This document shows, piece after piece, positions 25,275 to 31,260 of a DNA stretch of 43,830 nucleotides. Where the stretch lies: positions 1 to 43,830 of IMG/VR virus record IMGVR_UViG_3300019850_000090; one strand, written 5' to 3'. The position numbers and the translations under genes are program-made. Under the pieces are notes generated by a model. That model was given only the letters and a program-made list of their open reading frames with translations. It was not told the origin of the DNA and made no database searches. Every line of letters begins with the position of its first letter. The first letter of the stretch is position 1. This DNA is from a virus.

Positions 25275-25652
25275 CCGTCTCACGTTGTTCTGCTCACCGT
25301 ACTCGGGGCTTTGTGTTACTCTCACTATCGCAAACGCCTCGTGACCCACCCAATCGGTTGGCTCGTTTGATGTTATAGCGAAGGCCTGAACAAAGCTTCT
25401 AACTCTGATAACTGATGAGTTGAAGAGACTCTCATTCCTCTCTCTCAACGCTTCGCTCGGGAGACCGAGATAGTACGATATAGGACGAGTGTTCGGTTCG
25501 TCGGAGACTAATAAAACTCGATATCCTAAGTCTCCATTTTTGTCGACTTTTTCCTCTACATTAGCTATCTTAACTTTGTGCTCTCCCTCAGGGAGCACCT
25601 TTTGCTCTGGTACGTCAAGGTTAGCTAAGTCTAAGATTCCTAGATCTGGCAT
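25257..25652 (-). CDS. DUF669-like single-strand DNA-binding candidate
   Basis: The 131-residue protein has LPEGEHKVKIANVEEKVDKN and GDLGYRVLLVSDE, then strands ending in WVGHEAFAIVRVTQSPEYGE and NNVRRFVVPK. The G-x-Y/H-x-V-x-I…VEEK…K-x-G…L-x-V pattern and the W-VG-x-x-A/F-V element are those of DUF669-type proteins, which often accompany phage recombinases and have an OB-like fold. It lies close to the ATPase and nuclease genes (26129-27895). Function as SSB is inferred. AAAGGAG precedes the start. Confidence 0.6.
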   Translation of the reverse strand: MPDLGILDLANLDVPEQKVLPEGEHKVKIANVEEKVDKNGDLGYRVLLVSDEPNTRPISYYLGLPSEALRERNESLFNSSVIRVRSFVQAFAITSNEPTDWVGHEAFAIVRVTQSPEYGEQNNVRRFVVPK

Positions 25653-25668
25653 TGTTTTCTCCTTTCTT

Positions 25669-25717
25669 GTTTGATGAGACTCATGTCTCGTTTAATGAGA
25701 CTCACGTCTCGTTTGAT
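25669..25717. repeat. 21-bp tandem repeat with internal palindromes
   Basis: Two full copies (GTTTGATGAGACTCATGTCTC, 25669-25689; GTTTAATGAGACTCACGTCTC, 25690-25710) and a third partial GTTTGAT. Each unit holds GAGAC-TCAY-GTCTC, a ten-base palindrome around four bases. It lies upstream of the SSB-like gene and next to a 29-bp palindrome, so it is a candidate operator or 5' leader structure. One helical turn pair per unit (21 bp) would put bound proteins on the same face. Confidence 0.8.
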
Positions 25718-25719
25718 TT

Positions 25720-25748
25720 AGCATGTGTTCAATAATCGAACACGTGCT
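25720..25748. repeat. 29-bp palindrome, copy D
   Basis: Arms AGCATGTGTTC and GAACACGTGCT flank AATAATC. It lies between the end of the gene at 25764 and the start region of the SSB-like gene. Confidence 0.92.
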
Positions 25749-25763
25749 CTTCTGCCCTTTCAC

Positions 25764-25946
25764 CTATAGCAGCTTTCGCAGAGCTTCTGCTCTATCGAGA
25801 GCATGCGTGATGAGGTCGAGGACTTCCCTCGCCTCAGAGCGGACGCTCTCTACCTGCGCTGGTGCTACTGATGGAGGACTTCCTGAGGCAGCTGTTTTAT
25901 CTGCGCCCGCACCCATCATCGCCGTCTTGTTTGGGAATAAAGCCAT
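25764..25946 (-). CDS. 60-residue small protein, unknown
   Basis: The product begins MALFPNKTAMMGAGADKTAA, has a Pro/Ser-rich middle and a C-terminal helix (RSEAREVLDLITHALDRAEALRKLL) that could form a coiled-coil. An ideal AAAGGAGGTGATAAAAA site precedes the ATG. It is in the recombination gene cluster, upstream of the SSB-like gene. No family recognised. Confidence 0.7.
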   Translation of the reverse strand: MALFPNKTAMMGAGADKTAASGSPPSVAPAQVESVRSEAREVLDLITHALDRAEALRKLL

Positions 25947-25952
25947 TTTTTA

Positions 25953-26111
25953 TCACCTCCTTTCTGCGAACTTCGTTCGCTTTTTATAGTAAATTCTGCA
26001 GGGCTCGTGCCTTGCGCCTTCCTGCGAGAGAGTATTAAGGACTTCTTCTATTACATAGAGAATGTTTCCTACTCTTGTTTCTCTCGGTTGATTTATTGCG
26101 GATAAAGCCAC
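25953..26111 (-). CDS. 52-residue GTG-start ORF, probable small gene
   Basis: GTG 26111 lies eight bases after GAGG. The ORF runs without a stop to TGA at 25953-25955, which falls in the ribosome binding site of the next gene (AGGAGGTGA). The product starts MALSAINQPRETRVGNILYV and ends in a basic tail. That tail is encoded by the mini-hairpin GCGAAC-GAA-GTTCGC. It would fill the 180-base gap between genes at 25946 and 26129. Coupling at the stop supports translation, but the GTG start and short length leave doubt. Confidence 0.45.
   Translation of the reverse strand: MALSAINQPRETRVGNILYVIEEVLNTLSQEGARHEPCRIYYKKRTKFAERR
25966..25980. repeat. C(GAA)G mini-hairpin
   Basis: Perfect GCGAAC-TTC-GTTCGC on the plus strand, so GAA in the loop on the coding (minus) strand. 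It lies ten bases before the ribosome binding site of the gene at 25764. An identical copy is at 28198-28212. Confidence 0.9.
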
Positions 26112-26128
26112 TCTTGTTGCCTCATTTT

Positions 26129-26923
26129 TTAGATTAACGGTTTATCTTCTGCTGGTAAACCAGCCTTCGCTGCGAGATACTTTATATCTGGCTTTTCGTA
26201 GAGACTAAACTTTTCAGCCCCGACTCTCGTTCGAGCCTCAAATCTTCCAGTCGGAGCGGTTAAGAGACTCCTCTCCACACCCGTGCTTTTTTCCTCCGTC
26301 TGCATGACGTATATCTCGTCAAACAGGAGGGGTACATCTATCTGAAGACTCGGGATGCTGTTGAATCTAGCGATCATCCTTCCACTCACTTCCTCTTTCA
26401 CGAGGAAGAGATGGCCAGTGAGAACAAAGTCGCATGGAAGAGCTGTTGCTAACTTCACGGCGTCTTTGACTACATTCCCGACTACCTGCCAGTCTTGAAG
26501 TTGGAGGACTCCGTCCACTCTTCCCTTTCTTTTAGCCTGATGATTCTTCAAGGCATCTATCCACGTTGTGAACGAGTCGAGGAAATACGTTCCGATACTG
26601 TTGAAAAATCCCGAGCTTCTTCTTCTCATAAACTCCTTCTCCCACTCTATATACGCTGAGGGAGAAGAAGCGTCTTCCTTTTCGTACCTACTATCCACGA
26701 TTATTCGCCCTTTCTCTATCTCATCTCGGAGGGCTTTAGTCCCACCTGGATCGAAGCTGTCTATCAAAACAGGTGCTCTGCATGTTTTAGCTATGAATGT
26801 CTTTCCAGTTCCTATTCCTCCTAAAACGAGGACGTTAAGGGTTCCCTGTGCGATGTCCGCTGTGTAGAGCTTTCTAAGCCTCGCTATTTCTTCCTTCACA
26901 CTTGTGCTTTTTATGTATTCCAT
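26129..26923 (-). CDS. RecA-like ATPase, Sak4-type recombinase candidate
   Basis: The 264-residue P-loop protein has Walker A LGGIGTGKTF (about 34-43) and a Walker B-like strand IGTYFLDSFTTW (D116). The short RecA-core length, the LIDSFDPGG segment after strand 2, and the DFVLTGHLFLVKEE strand (polar residue at its end) are typical of phage nucleotide-binding proteins of the AAA_24/Sak4 group. Those promote single-strand annealing or exchange. The neighbouring nuclease and SSB-like genes complete a recombination module. It could also be an ATPase with another DNA repair role. AAAGGAGG precedes the start. Confidence 0.7.
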   Translation of the reverse strand: MEYIKSTSVKEEIARLRKLYTADIAQGTLNVLVLGGIGTGKTFIAKTCRAPVLIDSFDPGGTKALRDEIEKGRIIVDSRYEKEDASSPSAYIEWEKEFMRRRSSGFFNSIGTYFLDSFTTWIDALKNHQAKRKGRVDGVLQLQDWQVVGNVVKDAVKLATALPCDFVLTGHLFLVKEEVSGRMIARFNSIPSLQIDVPLLFDEIYVMQTEEKSTGVERSLLTAPTGRFEARTRVGAEKFSLYEKPDIKYLAAKAGLPAEDKPLI

Positions 26924-26938
26924 TTTTTGCCTCCTTTA

Positions 26939-27895
26939 TCAAAGTGTTATCACGTTTTCTTTTTCTTTCTCTATCTCTCTCGGGCTCCAGAACTCGACTC
27001 TAAACCCTAGCGGAGCTGAATCAGCTCGTCTAAGTGGGTTAGTCCATGCAGTACAGAAGTCGAAGTACTCACACTTTCTATTATAGGCTACACAACCCGT
27101 TGGGTTCTTAGGAAAGGCAAAGAGGAGAGGGTCGCTCTCCTTGCACTCGCTGAGGAGAGAAACATCTCTCTCTATCCGAGAGAAGATCTCATTTATACTC
27201 CATAGCCACTCATCCATTATGTCTATGCTCTTCTTAATAGGAACTAGGAACGTGTCGTTTCCGCTCTTCCTAAAAATAGTCAGGTCTATAATCATCCCTC
27301 CTACTTTATTCGGCTCGAAGAGTGCATTAGCCGCATGGAGGTACGTGAGGACTTGATTGGAGAGAGCCCACTGGTCTCTATATATTGGGTTGTTACTTCC
27401 TGACGTTTTGTGGTCTACTATATATACATAGTTTCCGTCTGTTACAATAGCATCGAGTCTGAAGTGCATGACTCTATCTTCAGTCATCGAGATAGGAACA
27501 GTGCCGTATATCTCGACTGCTTTCTTCTCGTCTAACTCGAGTACTTCCTTCCCGCCGAATAGGTCATCCTTGTAGAGGGTCACATAATAAAGGAGAGCGG
27601 AGAGAGCATTGCCTGGGCTCCTAGCTCCGTTAGTTAGATCGGTGTCTTCACTGAACTCTCTTCTGTACACAGAAAGGAACTCGTCGAATGCAGCGCTCAC
27701 ATTCTCCTTGCTTACTCCACGAGTGAGAAGATACTCGAGTGCCTTATGCCATGCTTCTCCAAACACTAGGTTTAGAGAGGACATCTCCGACTTCCACCCT
27801 AAGACGTGTCGATAGAAAAAACGCCGAGGACATGTGAGATAGTCCTTAACCTTTGAGGAATCTATCTCCTTCATTATATTGTTTAACTCTTGCAT
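26939..27895 (-). CDS. RecB/Cas4-like PD-(D/E)XK nuclease with likely Fe-S cluster
   Basis: The 318-residue protein opens with IDSSKVKDYLTCPRRFFYRH (C22) and GEAWHKALE (H50). It continues with FRLDAIV (D148), IVDHKTS (D161, K163) and QVLTYLHAA (Q181, Y185), the full set of motifs for the PD-(D/E)XK superfamily. Three more cysteines near residues 274-288 (GCVAYNRKCEYFDFC) with C22 would bind a 4Fe-4S cluster, as in Cas4 and AddB. It would trim double-strand ends for recombination with the neighbouring ATPase. The ATG follows GAGAAGAAAAA inside the end of the upstream gene. Confidence 0.85.
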   Translation of the reverse strand: MQELNNIMKEIDSSKVKDYLTCPRRFFYRHVLGWKSEMSSLNLVFGEAWHKALEYLLTRGVSKENVSAAFDEFLSVYRREFSEDTDLTNGARSPGNALSALLYYVTLYKDDLFGGKEVLELDEKKAVEIYGTVPISMTEDRVMHFRLDAIVTDGNYVYIVDHKTSGSNNPIYRDQWALSNQVLTYLHAANALFEPNKVGGMIIDLTIFRKSGNDTFLVPIKKSIDIMDEWLWSINEIFSRIERDVSLLSECKESDPLLFAFPKNPTGCVAYNRKCEYFDFCTAWTNPLRRADSAPLGFRVEFWSPREIEKEKENVITL

Positions 27896-27905
27896 TTTTT
27901 CTTCT

Positions 27906-28178
27906 CTACGCCTGATTATATAGCGTCGTTGGAAGTAGGCATTTTTTACAGAAGTATACTGCTACTGCACAACAGTCGTGTAACCAATATTCTTCATTCT
28001 CTGGTTTGTTTTGGTGCAGAGAACAAACGTACTCACTGTGGTCTAATTTTTCTTCCATTCCCTCATATGCAACAAAAGCTATTCTGGCTTCAGAACCACA
28101 ACGGACACATTTCGTTGTTTCTGGAAACTCTTTTTGCCACGAGTATTTTAGTCCGTTTTTTCCTAGTGTTACTTTCAT
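27906..28178 (-). CDS. Cys-rich zinc-binding-like small protein
   Basis: The 90-residue protein has a CVRCG knuckle near residue 24, then a VCSLHQ, a HDCC and an FCKKC, giving eight Cys and several His, enough for two zinc sites. The order is like zinc-ribbon proteins of phages with unknown role. GAAGGAGAAGAAAG precedes the start. The stop codon lies in the ribosome binding site of the nuclease gene. Codon use appears closer to A/T-rich than that of the neighbours. Confidence 0.65.
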   Translation of the reverse strand: MKVTLGKNGLKYSWQKEFPETTKCVRCGSEARIAFVAYEGMEEKLDHSEYVCSLHQNKPENEEYWLHDCCAVAVYFCKKCLLPTTLYNQA

Positions 28179-28197
28179 CTTTCTTCTCCTTCTCTCT

Positions 28198-28212
28198 GCG
28201 AACTTCGTTCGC
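28198..28212. repeat. C(GAA)G mini-hairpin
   Basis: Perfect GCGAAC-TTC-GTTCGC. It begins right after the stop codon of the gene at 28212-28439, sharing one base, and precedes the ribosome binding site of the gene at 27906. Confidence 0.9.
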
Positions 28213-28439
28213 TAGTCGTCTATGACGTCATCCATTACGATGTTATCAACTCTATATCTCTTCGAGAATCTCTCTCGAGCACGCTTACTTGTCTCCTCGA
28301 ACGAGAGATATGTATGCTTTCCGTTGATATAAAACCTATCAACGAGGCCAAACCCCTCTTTCGAGAGAAAGTCTCTTATTTCCCTTTCGAGTTCTGCGTC
28401 TTCTATCCTAATCGTTAGCTTTACTTTATTCTTTTTCAT
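28212..28439 (-). CDS. paralogous small protein, copy 2 of a tandem pair
   Basis: The 75-residue protein has an N-terminal strand (KVKLTIRIEDAELEREI), a helix (RDFLSKEGFGLVDRFY) and a C-terminal SFEETSKRARERFSKRY. That 17-residue end is nearly identical to the end of the upstream gene's core (28426-28677), and the two share gene order, length and fold pattern. They overlap by 14 bases. A recent duplication is the simplest reading. The first part reads like a small alpha/beta domain; function unknown. Confidence 0.75.
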   Translation of the reverse strand: MKKNKVKLTIRIEDAELEREIRDFLSKEGFGLVDRFYINGKHTYLSFEETSKRARERFSKRYRVDNIVMDDVIDD

Positions 28440-28677
28440 CTCTCTTATCCTCCTGTGCGCTACTCTCTATCCCATACTTCTTCGAGAATCTCTCCCGAGC
28501 ACGCTTGCTCGTTTCTTCAAATGAGATGTTTGTACGTGTTCCGTCGAGGCTGCCGACATCAACATAGTACCTTCCTGTGAGAGTGAACCCTTCGCTCTCA
28601 AAAAAGTATCTTATTCTGTCCTCTGTCTCTACATCAGTTCGCTCGCTGATTGCTATATCTATCTTAATCTTCTTCAT
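28426..28677 (-). CDS. paralogous small protein, copy 1 of a tandem pair
   Basis: The 83-residue protein has KIKIDIAISERTDVETEDRI, RYFFESEGFTLTGRYYVDV and SFEETSKRARERFSKKY, parallel to the gene at 28212, plus an acidic tail. The conserved SFEETSKRARERFSK block may be the functional part. Start ATG 28677 is coupled to the stop of 28674-29057 (ATGA), with TGGAGGAG upstream. Confidence 0.75.
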   Translation of the reverse strand: MKKIKIDIAISERTDVETEDRIRYFFESEGFTLTGRYYVDVGSLDGTRTNISFEETSKRARERFSKKYGIESSAQEDKRDEKE

Positions 28678-29057
28678 TTCTCCTCCAATGAACCGTCCGA
28701 GTTTGAACTCTCCGAGTTCGAGTTAAGTTTTAGAGGAGCTGCTATCTCCCCGATGAGATTATCTATGATAATCTCCCTCTCTCGATAGCTCTTAGTATCA
28801 GCCATGAATTGGAGGATGTTAATCCGTCCATGCTTTCTTGCTAAGATAGCAGCTGCTACTGCGTTTAGCGTTGATAAACCACTGATGAGAAGATAGTCTT
28901 CTCCATTACTATTCCGAAGAATGTCTGCGAACTCTCTATAGACCCTCGATACTTGAGAAGAGTTAACTTTCCCTTGTGAGAGAGGGATGAGCTCCCCGTA
29001 CTCACGAGCTGCACTATAATCGTGGCCTCCTTCGTTTACTATATACACACGTCTCAT
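28674..29057 (-). CDS. conserved-looking small phage protein, unknown
   Basis: The 127-residue protein starts RRVYIVNEGGHDYSAAREYG, and later has EDYLLISGLSTLNAVAAAIL and INILQFMADTKSYRER. The VYIVN-x-GGHDYS opening occurs in early regions of other phages in my memory, but I know of no function. The centre looks like alternating strands and helices of a Rossmann-like half. Start overlaps nothing; GGGAGGTGAGG precedes it. Confidence 0.7.
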   Translation of the reverse strand: MRRVYIVNEGGHDYSAAREYGELIPLSQGKVNSSQVSRVYREFADILRNSNGEDYLLISGLSTLNAVAAAILARKHGRINILQFMADTKSYREREIIIDNLIGEIAAPLKLNSNSESSNSDGSLEEK

Positions 29058-29476
29058 TCCTCACCTCCCTCACTCACCCCCTCGAGCATCTCCGCTGGAT
29101 ATATAAAGGTGTTGTCGAGCAAGTAGGCTCCGATTGGAGTAACCATCACGATTTTCTTCGTGCCTCTAAACCTCTTTTTTGGGTAGAGTATGAAAAACCC
29201 ATATTTTTTACCATCTCGAAGTCCTTTCTTGAGTTTGACTTTATTCCCGACTCTGAAACTCTTATCTACCTCATCAGATAACATCTCTTTTGTATAATAA
29301 AAATCATTCGATAGAAGAGGAGTTCCTATTGGAGAGATACGTATTATTGTCAAAGCTTCCTCGAACTTCAATCTTTTCGCAAATTTGAGGTGGTTATACT
29401 GTTCTCCAATCTGGAGACCCTTCTTTAGTCTCACTCTGTCTCCCACCTCTAACTCTTTATACGTTTCTTCTTTCAT
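29054..29476 (-). CDS. two-module SH3/KOW-like protein
   Basis: The 140-residue protein has two related units. The first is LEVGDRVRLKKGLQIGEQY with PIGTPLLSNDFYYTKEML. The second is FRVGNKVKLKKGLRDGKKYG with PIGAYLLDNTFIYPAEML. A third single unit is the gene at 30028. The V-G-D/N-x-V-x-L-K-K-G opening suggests small beta barrels, like SH3- or KOW-type modules that bind nucleic acid or protein. The gene ends in the ATGA coupling with the next. AAAGGAG precedes the start. Confidence 0.65.
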   Translation of the reverse strand: MKEETYKELEVGDRVRLKKGLQIGEQYNHLKFAKRLKFEEALTIIRISPIGTPLLSNDFYYTKEMLSDEVDKSFRVGNKVKLKKGLRDGKKYGFFILYPKKRFRGTKKIVMVTPIGAYLLDNTFIYPAEMLEGVSEGGEE

Positions 29477-29509
29477 CTTCTTTTCTCCTTTTGCTTTATT
29501 TCTTAGATA

Positions 29510-29548
29510 AAAGAGAGAGTATCTCGCTAAATGAGATACTCTCTCTTT
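29510..29548 (-). terminator. strong intrinsic terminator on the leftward arm
   Basis: A perfect 16-bp stem (AAAGAGAGAGTATCTC / GAGATACTCTCTCTTT) with a seven-base loop ends in TTTTATCT on the minus strand. It lies 13 bases downstream of the stop of the gene at 29561. It splits the leftward arm into at least two transcription units. Confidence 0.85.
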
Positions 29549-29560
29549 CTGTCTGGTTAG

Positions 29561-29920
29561 TTAACGTCTGCTCTTTACGGAATCGAGAAGAGCTTTTAAC
29601 TCCTCATCGCTCATCCCGCTCGTCAACTTGATAGCCTTATCGACCTTACTCATCTTAGGCCGACCCAAACCAGGTCTCCACGATTCGAGAGAGGCTTGGA
29701 TTTCTGGAGCTGACTTACCACTTTTGATGAGAGCTCTGATAGCACTCTGGGCTCTCTTTACAACCTCCTGCTTGAGAAGGCTGTACACAACGTCTTCGCC
29801 CAGATTATCGACAGCCTCGTTGACCGTCTCTGGAAACTGGATTTGTACAGAGGCAAAACCTTCTTCTATTCCCTTCTCGGGATTAGGAGTAACATTTGCC
29901 CCGATTGTTAGTTCTTTCAT
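29561..29920 (-). CDS. 119-residue early protein, unknown
   Basis: The true start is likely ATG 29920 (MKELTIGANVTPNPEKG), nine bases after AAAGGAG. The first part is a beta region (FASVQIQFPETVNEAVDNLG). It is followed by long helices and a C-terminal LTSGMSDEELKALLDSVKS, a helix-extended-loop-like element preceded by GLGRPKMSKVDKAIK. Strong own terminator and a candidate promoter suggest separate, high expression. Function not recognised. Confidence 0.75.
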   Translation of the reverse strand: MKELTIGANVTPNPEKGIEEGFASVQIQFPETVNEAVDNLGEDVVYSLLKQEVVKRAQSAIRALIKSGKSAPEIQASLESWRPGLGRPKMSKVDKAIKLTSGMSDEELKALLDSVKSRR

Positions 29921-29950
29921 GATACTTCTCCTTTGTTTAGTGAACGTTTT

Positions 29951-29965
29951 GCGAACAGAGTTCGC
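29951..29965. repeat. C(AGA)G mini-hairpin
   Basis: GCGAAC-AGA-GTTCGC, same stem as two other copies but with AGA in the loop. It is in the leader of the gene at 29561, between the candidate promoter and its ribosome binding site. Confidence 0.8.
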
Positions 29966-29968
29966 ATT

Positions 29969-29997
29969 TTTATATATAGGTGTGTCTTCTGAGTCTA
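29969..29997 (-). promoter_or_regulatory. candidate sigma-70-type promoter for gene 29561
   Basis: On the minus strand TAGACT is followed after 17 bases by TATAAA. Placed 50 bases before the start of a gene that has its own terminator, this fits a separate transcription unit. The -35 match is partial. Confidence 0.35.
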
Positions 29998-30027
29998 TCA
30001 CCTCCTTCTCTCTATTTATGCACAAAC

Positions 30028-30231
30028 TTAGTCTGCTCTCTCGAGCATCTTTGAAGAGTAAGTGAAATCATCGTCAAGCGTATAGTCCCCAGAGAGAACA
30101 ATCTCTATGATCTCCTTTGTGCCTTTGAATTTCATTGACGGATAGAGCGTGAGACCCCCATATACTTCTCCGATGAGAAGACCTTTCTTTAGTCTCACCC
30201 TATCCCCCACTTCTAACTCTTTGCTTTCCAT
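30028..30231 (-). CDS. single-module SH3/KOW-like protein
   Basis: The 67-residue protein LEVGDRVRLKKGLLIGEVYG…MLERAD is one unit of the same family as the double protein at 29054. It shares the opening LEVGDRVRLKKG and the late DDDFTYSSKML. Its start follows AAGGAGAAG. Two genes of one and two modules, 550 bases apart, suggest duplication and fusion. Function unknown; a role in RNA or polymerase binding would fit a KOW-like fold. Confidence 0.65.
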   Translation of the reverse strand: MESKELEVGDRVRLKKGLLIGEVYGGLTLYPSMKFKGTKEIIEIVLSGDYTLDDDFTYSSKMLERAD

Positions 30232-30248
30232 TTTTCTTCTCCTTGTGT

Positions 30249-30566
30249 TTACTCGAATAGATCGAGCTGTGCACTCTTCACCTTTCGTCCTCTCGAGTCA
30301 ACAGTGTCGTCGAGATACGTACAAAACTCCTCAAAGGCTGGGTTCGGGTATCCCCATACTATTCTCTCGGAGAGCTCGTGTATAAACATCTCTTTTAAAC
30401 TCTCTTTGAGGGACTTGATACTGATAGATGAGTCTTCTCCGACTATCTCTTTTATGAAGTCGGCGGATGTATCCATCCAGTTGCAGAATTCTTCATACTC
30501 TGTATCTGCTGTTTGTCTATCTGTAATGTTAGGTGGAAGACTTGATTCGTGTTTGAGGTGTGTCAT
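30249..30566 (-). CDS. 105-residue acidic protein, unknown
   Basis: The product contains two similar parts: YEEFCNWMDTSADFI and FEEFCTYLDDTVDSRG, each followed or preceded by a helical stretch. This suggests an internal duplication. It is the first gene after the regulatory region at 30605-30680. ATAAGGAG precedes the start. No family recognised. Confidence 0.7.
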   Translation of the reverse strand: MTHLKHESSLPPNITDRQTADTEYEEFCNWMDTSADFIKEIVGEDSSISIKSLKESLKEMFIHELSERIVWGYPNPAFEEFCTYLDDTVDSRGRKVKSAQLDLFE

Positions 30567-30604
30567 TTTCTTTTCTCCTTATGCTTTATGTGTGTTTATG
30601 TTGA

Positions 30605-30680
30605 TATGATAATATACAAAATGGTACGATATAATGCAACGTATCATTTGGTACATTTACATCGCTAATGTAAACATGTA
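30605..30680 (-). promoter_or_regulatory. promoter with overlapping operator-like palindromes
   Basis: On the minus strand TTGCAT (plus 30634-30639) and TATATT (plus 30611-30616) are 17 bases apart, a good sigma-70 pair for the gene at 30566. The spacer and -35 lie within an imperfect palindrome (AAATGGTACG…CGTATCATTT). A second perfect palindrome, TTTACAT-CGCTA-ATGTAAA (30656-30674), lies upstream. The layout suggests repression by a DNA-binding protein; RHH-like proteins at 24767 and 31247 are candidates. Confidence 0.5.
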
Positions 30681-30683
30681 AAG

Positions 30684-30712
30684 AGCATGTGTTCGATTTT
30701 CGAACACGTGCT
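30684..30712. repeat. 29-bp palindrome, copy E
   Basis: Arms AGCATGTGTTC and GAACACGTGCT flank GATTTTC. It lies just downstream of the gene at 30730 and upstream of the promoter region at 30605-30680. Confidence 0.92.
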
Positions 30713-30729
30713 ATTTTAAACTCGCCGAG

Positions 30730-30882
30730 CTAGCTCTGTTTAGACGAGATATGCTCTCTATAGTCGTAGCCCGCTAAGAACGCGTCTAGCATGATTCCCC
30801 TCGAGTTCTCATCAAAAGTCATAGCTCCTTTCTTTCCATACCACTTGAGCCACTTGTTAAACTCTCTTTCTTCTGCTTTCAT
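30730..30882 (-). CDS. 50-residue small protein, unknown
   Basis: ATG 30882 (MKAEEREFNKWLKWYGKKG) lies after AAAGGAGGCAAAGT. The C-terminal IMLDAFLAGYDYREH resembles the AFxAGxxAG-type helices common in small phage proteins. It overlaps the end of the upstream membrane-protein gene by 26 bases. Function unknown. Confidence 0.7.
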   Translation of the reverse strand: MKAEEREFNKWLKWYGKKGAMTFDENSRGIMLDAFLAGYDYREHISSKQS

Positions 30883-31078
30883 ACTTTGCCTCCTTTGTTG
30901 ACTCTTCGGCACTCGGCACTCGGTACGGAGTACCGAACGGAGTACCGAACTTCGCCTTCTTTGTTGACTCTCTTGTTCTTTTATCGTTCCCGAATGCTTT
31001 GAATAGTCGGGATATTCCCGTATAGAGAGTATAGAAAAAAATCCCGACTATTACGTATAGACCCACGAAATAAATCAT
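30857..31078 (-). CDS. one-helix membrane protein with repeat-derived tail
   Basis: The 73-residue protein has a membrane helix (IYFVGLYVIVGIFFYTLYTG, residues 2-21) and a basic cytoplasmic tail. The tail from about residue 38 is encoded by repeats: a 23-bp leader copy (30949-30971), a triple of CGGAGTACC-type palindromes, and a second leader copy (30883-30905) that also holds the ribosome binding site of the next gene. The last 35 residues probably reflect this insertion. Start ATG 31078 overlaps the previous stop (ATGA). Confidence 0.65.
   Translation of the reverse strand: MIYFVGLYVIVGIFFYTLYTGISRLFKAFGNDKRTRESTKKAKFGTPFGTPYRVPSAEESTKEAKYESRRKRV
30883..30971. repeat. two leader copies flanking CGGAGTACC palindromes
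   Basis: 23-bp units at 30883-30905 and 30949-30971 differ at two positions (minus strand GAGTCAACAAAGRAGGCRAAGT). Between them lie GGCACTC repeated twice and CGGTAC-GGA-GTACCG (30921-30935), a mini-hairpin with loop GGA. It looks like a leader that has been duplicated around a repeat insertion. Confidence 0.8.
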
Positions 31079-31260
31079 CTCTTCCTCCTTTTCCTCGTTC
31101 GACGCAAAGCACCGAGTAACTCACACCCTGAAATATAGAGAATGAGATATACACTCGGAGCGAATGCTATCCACCAGAGAGGGATGCGGTGGATGAGATC
31201 TACTCCAACCCAGAGTACTATCCCTCCAACAACTGCTACTGCTAATTCAGCTATTATCAT
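31075..31260 (-). CDS. two-helix small membrane protein
   Basis: ATG 31260 lies eight bases after AAGGAGG. The 61-residue protein MIIAELAVAVVGGIVLW… has hydrophobic segments at about 4-18 and 27-47 and a very basic C-terminal end (RRTRKRRKR). The Arg/Lys tail would stay inside the cell. A GTG 30 bases upstream is a less likely start. Role unknown; small early membrane proteins often affect host or superinfection. Confidence 0.7.
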   Translation of the reverse strand: MIIAELAVAVVGGIVLWVGVDLIHRIPLWWIAFAPSVYLILYISGCELLGALRRTRKRRKR

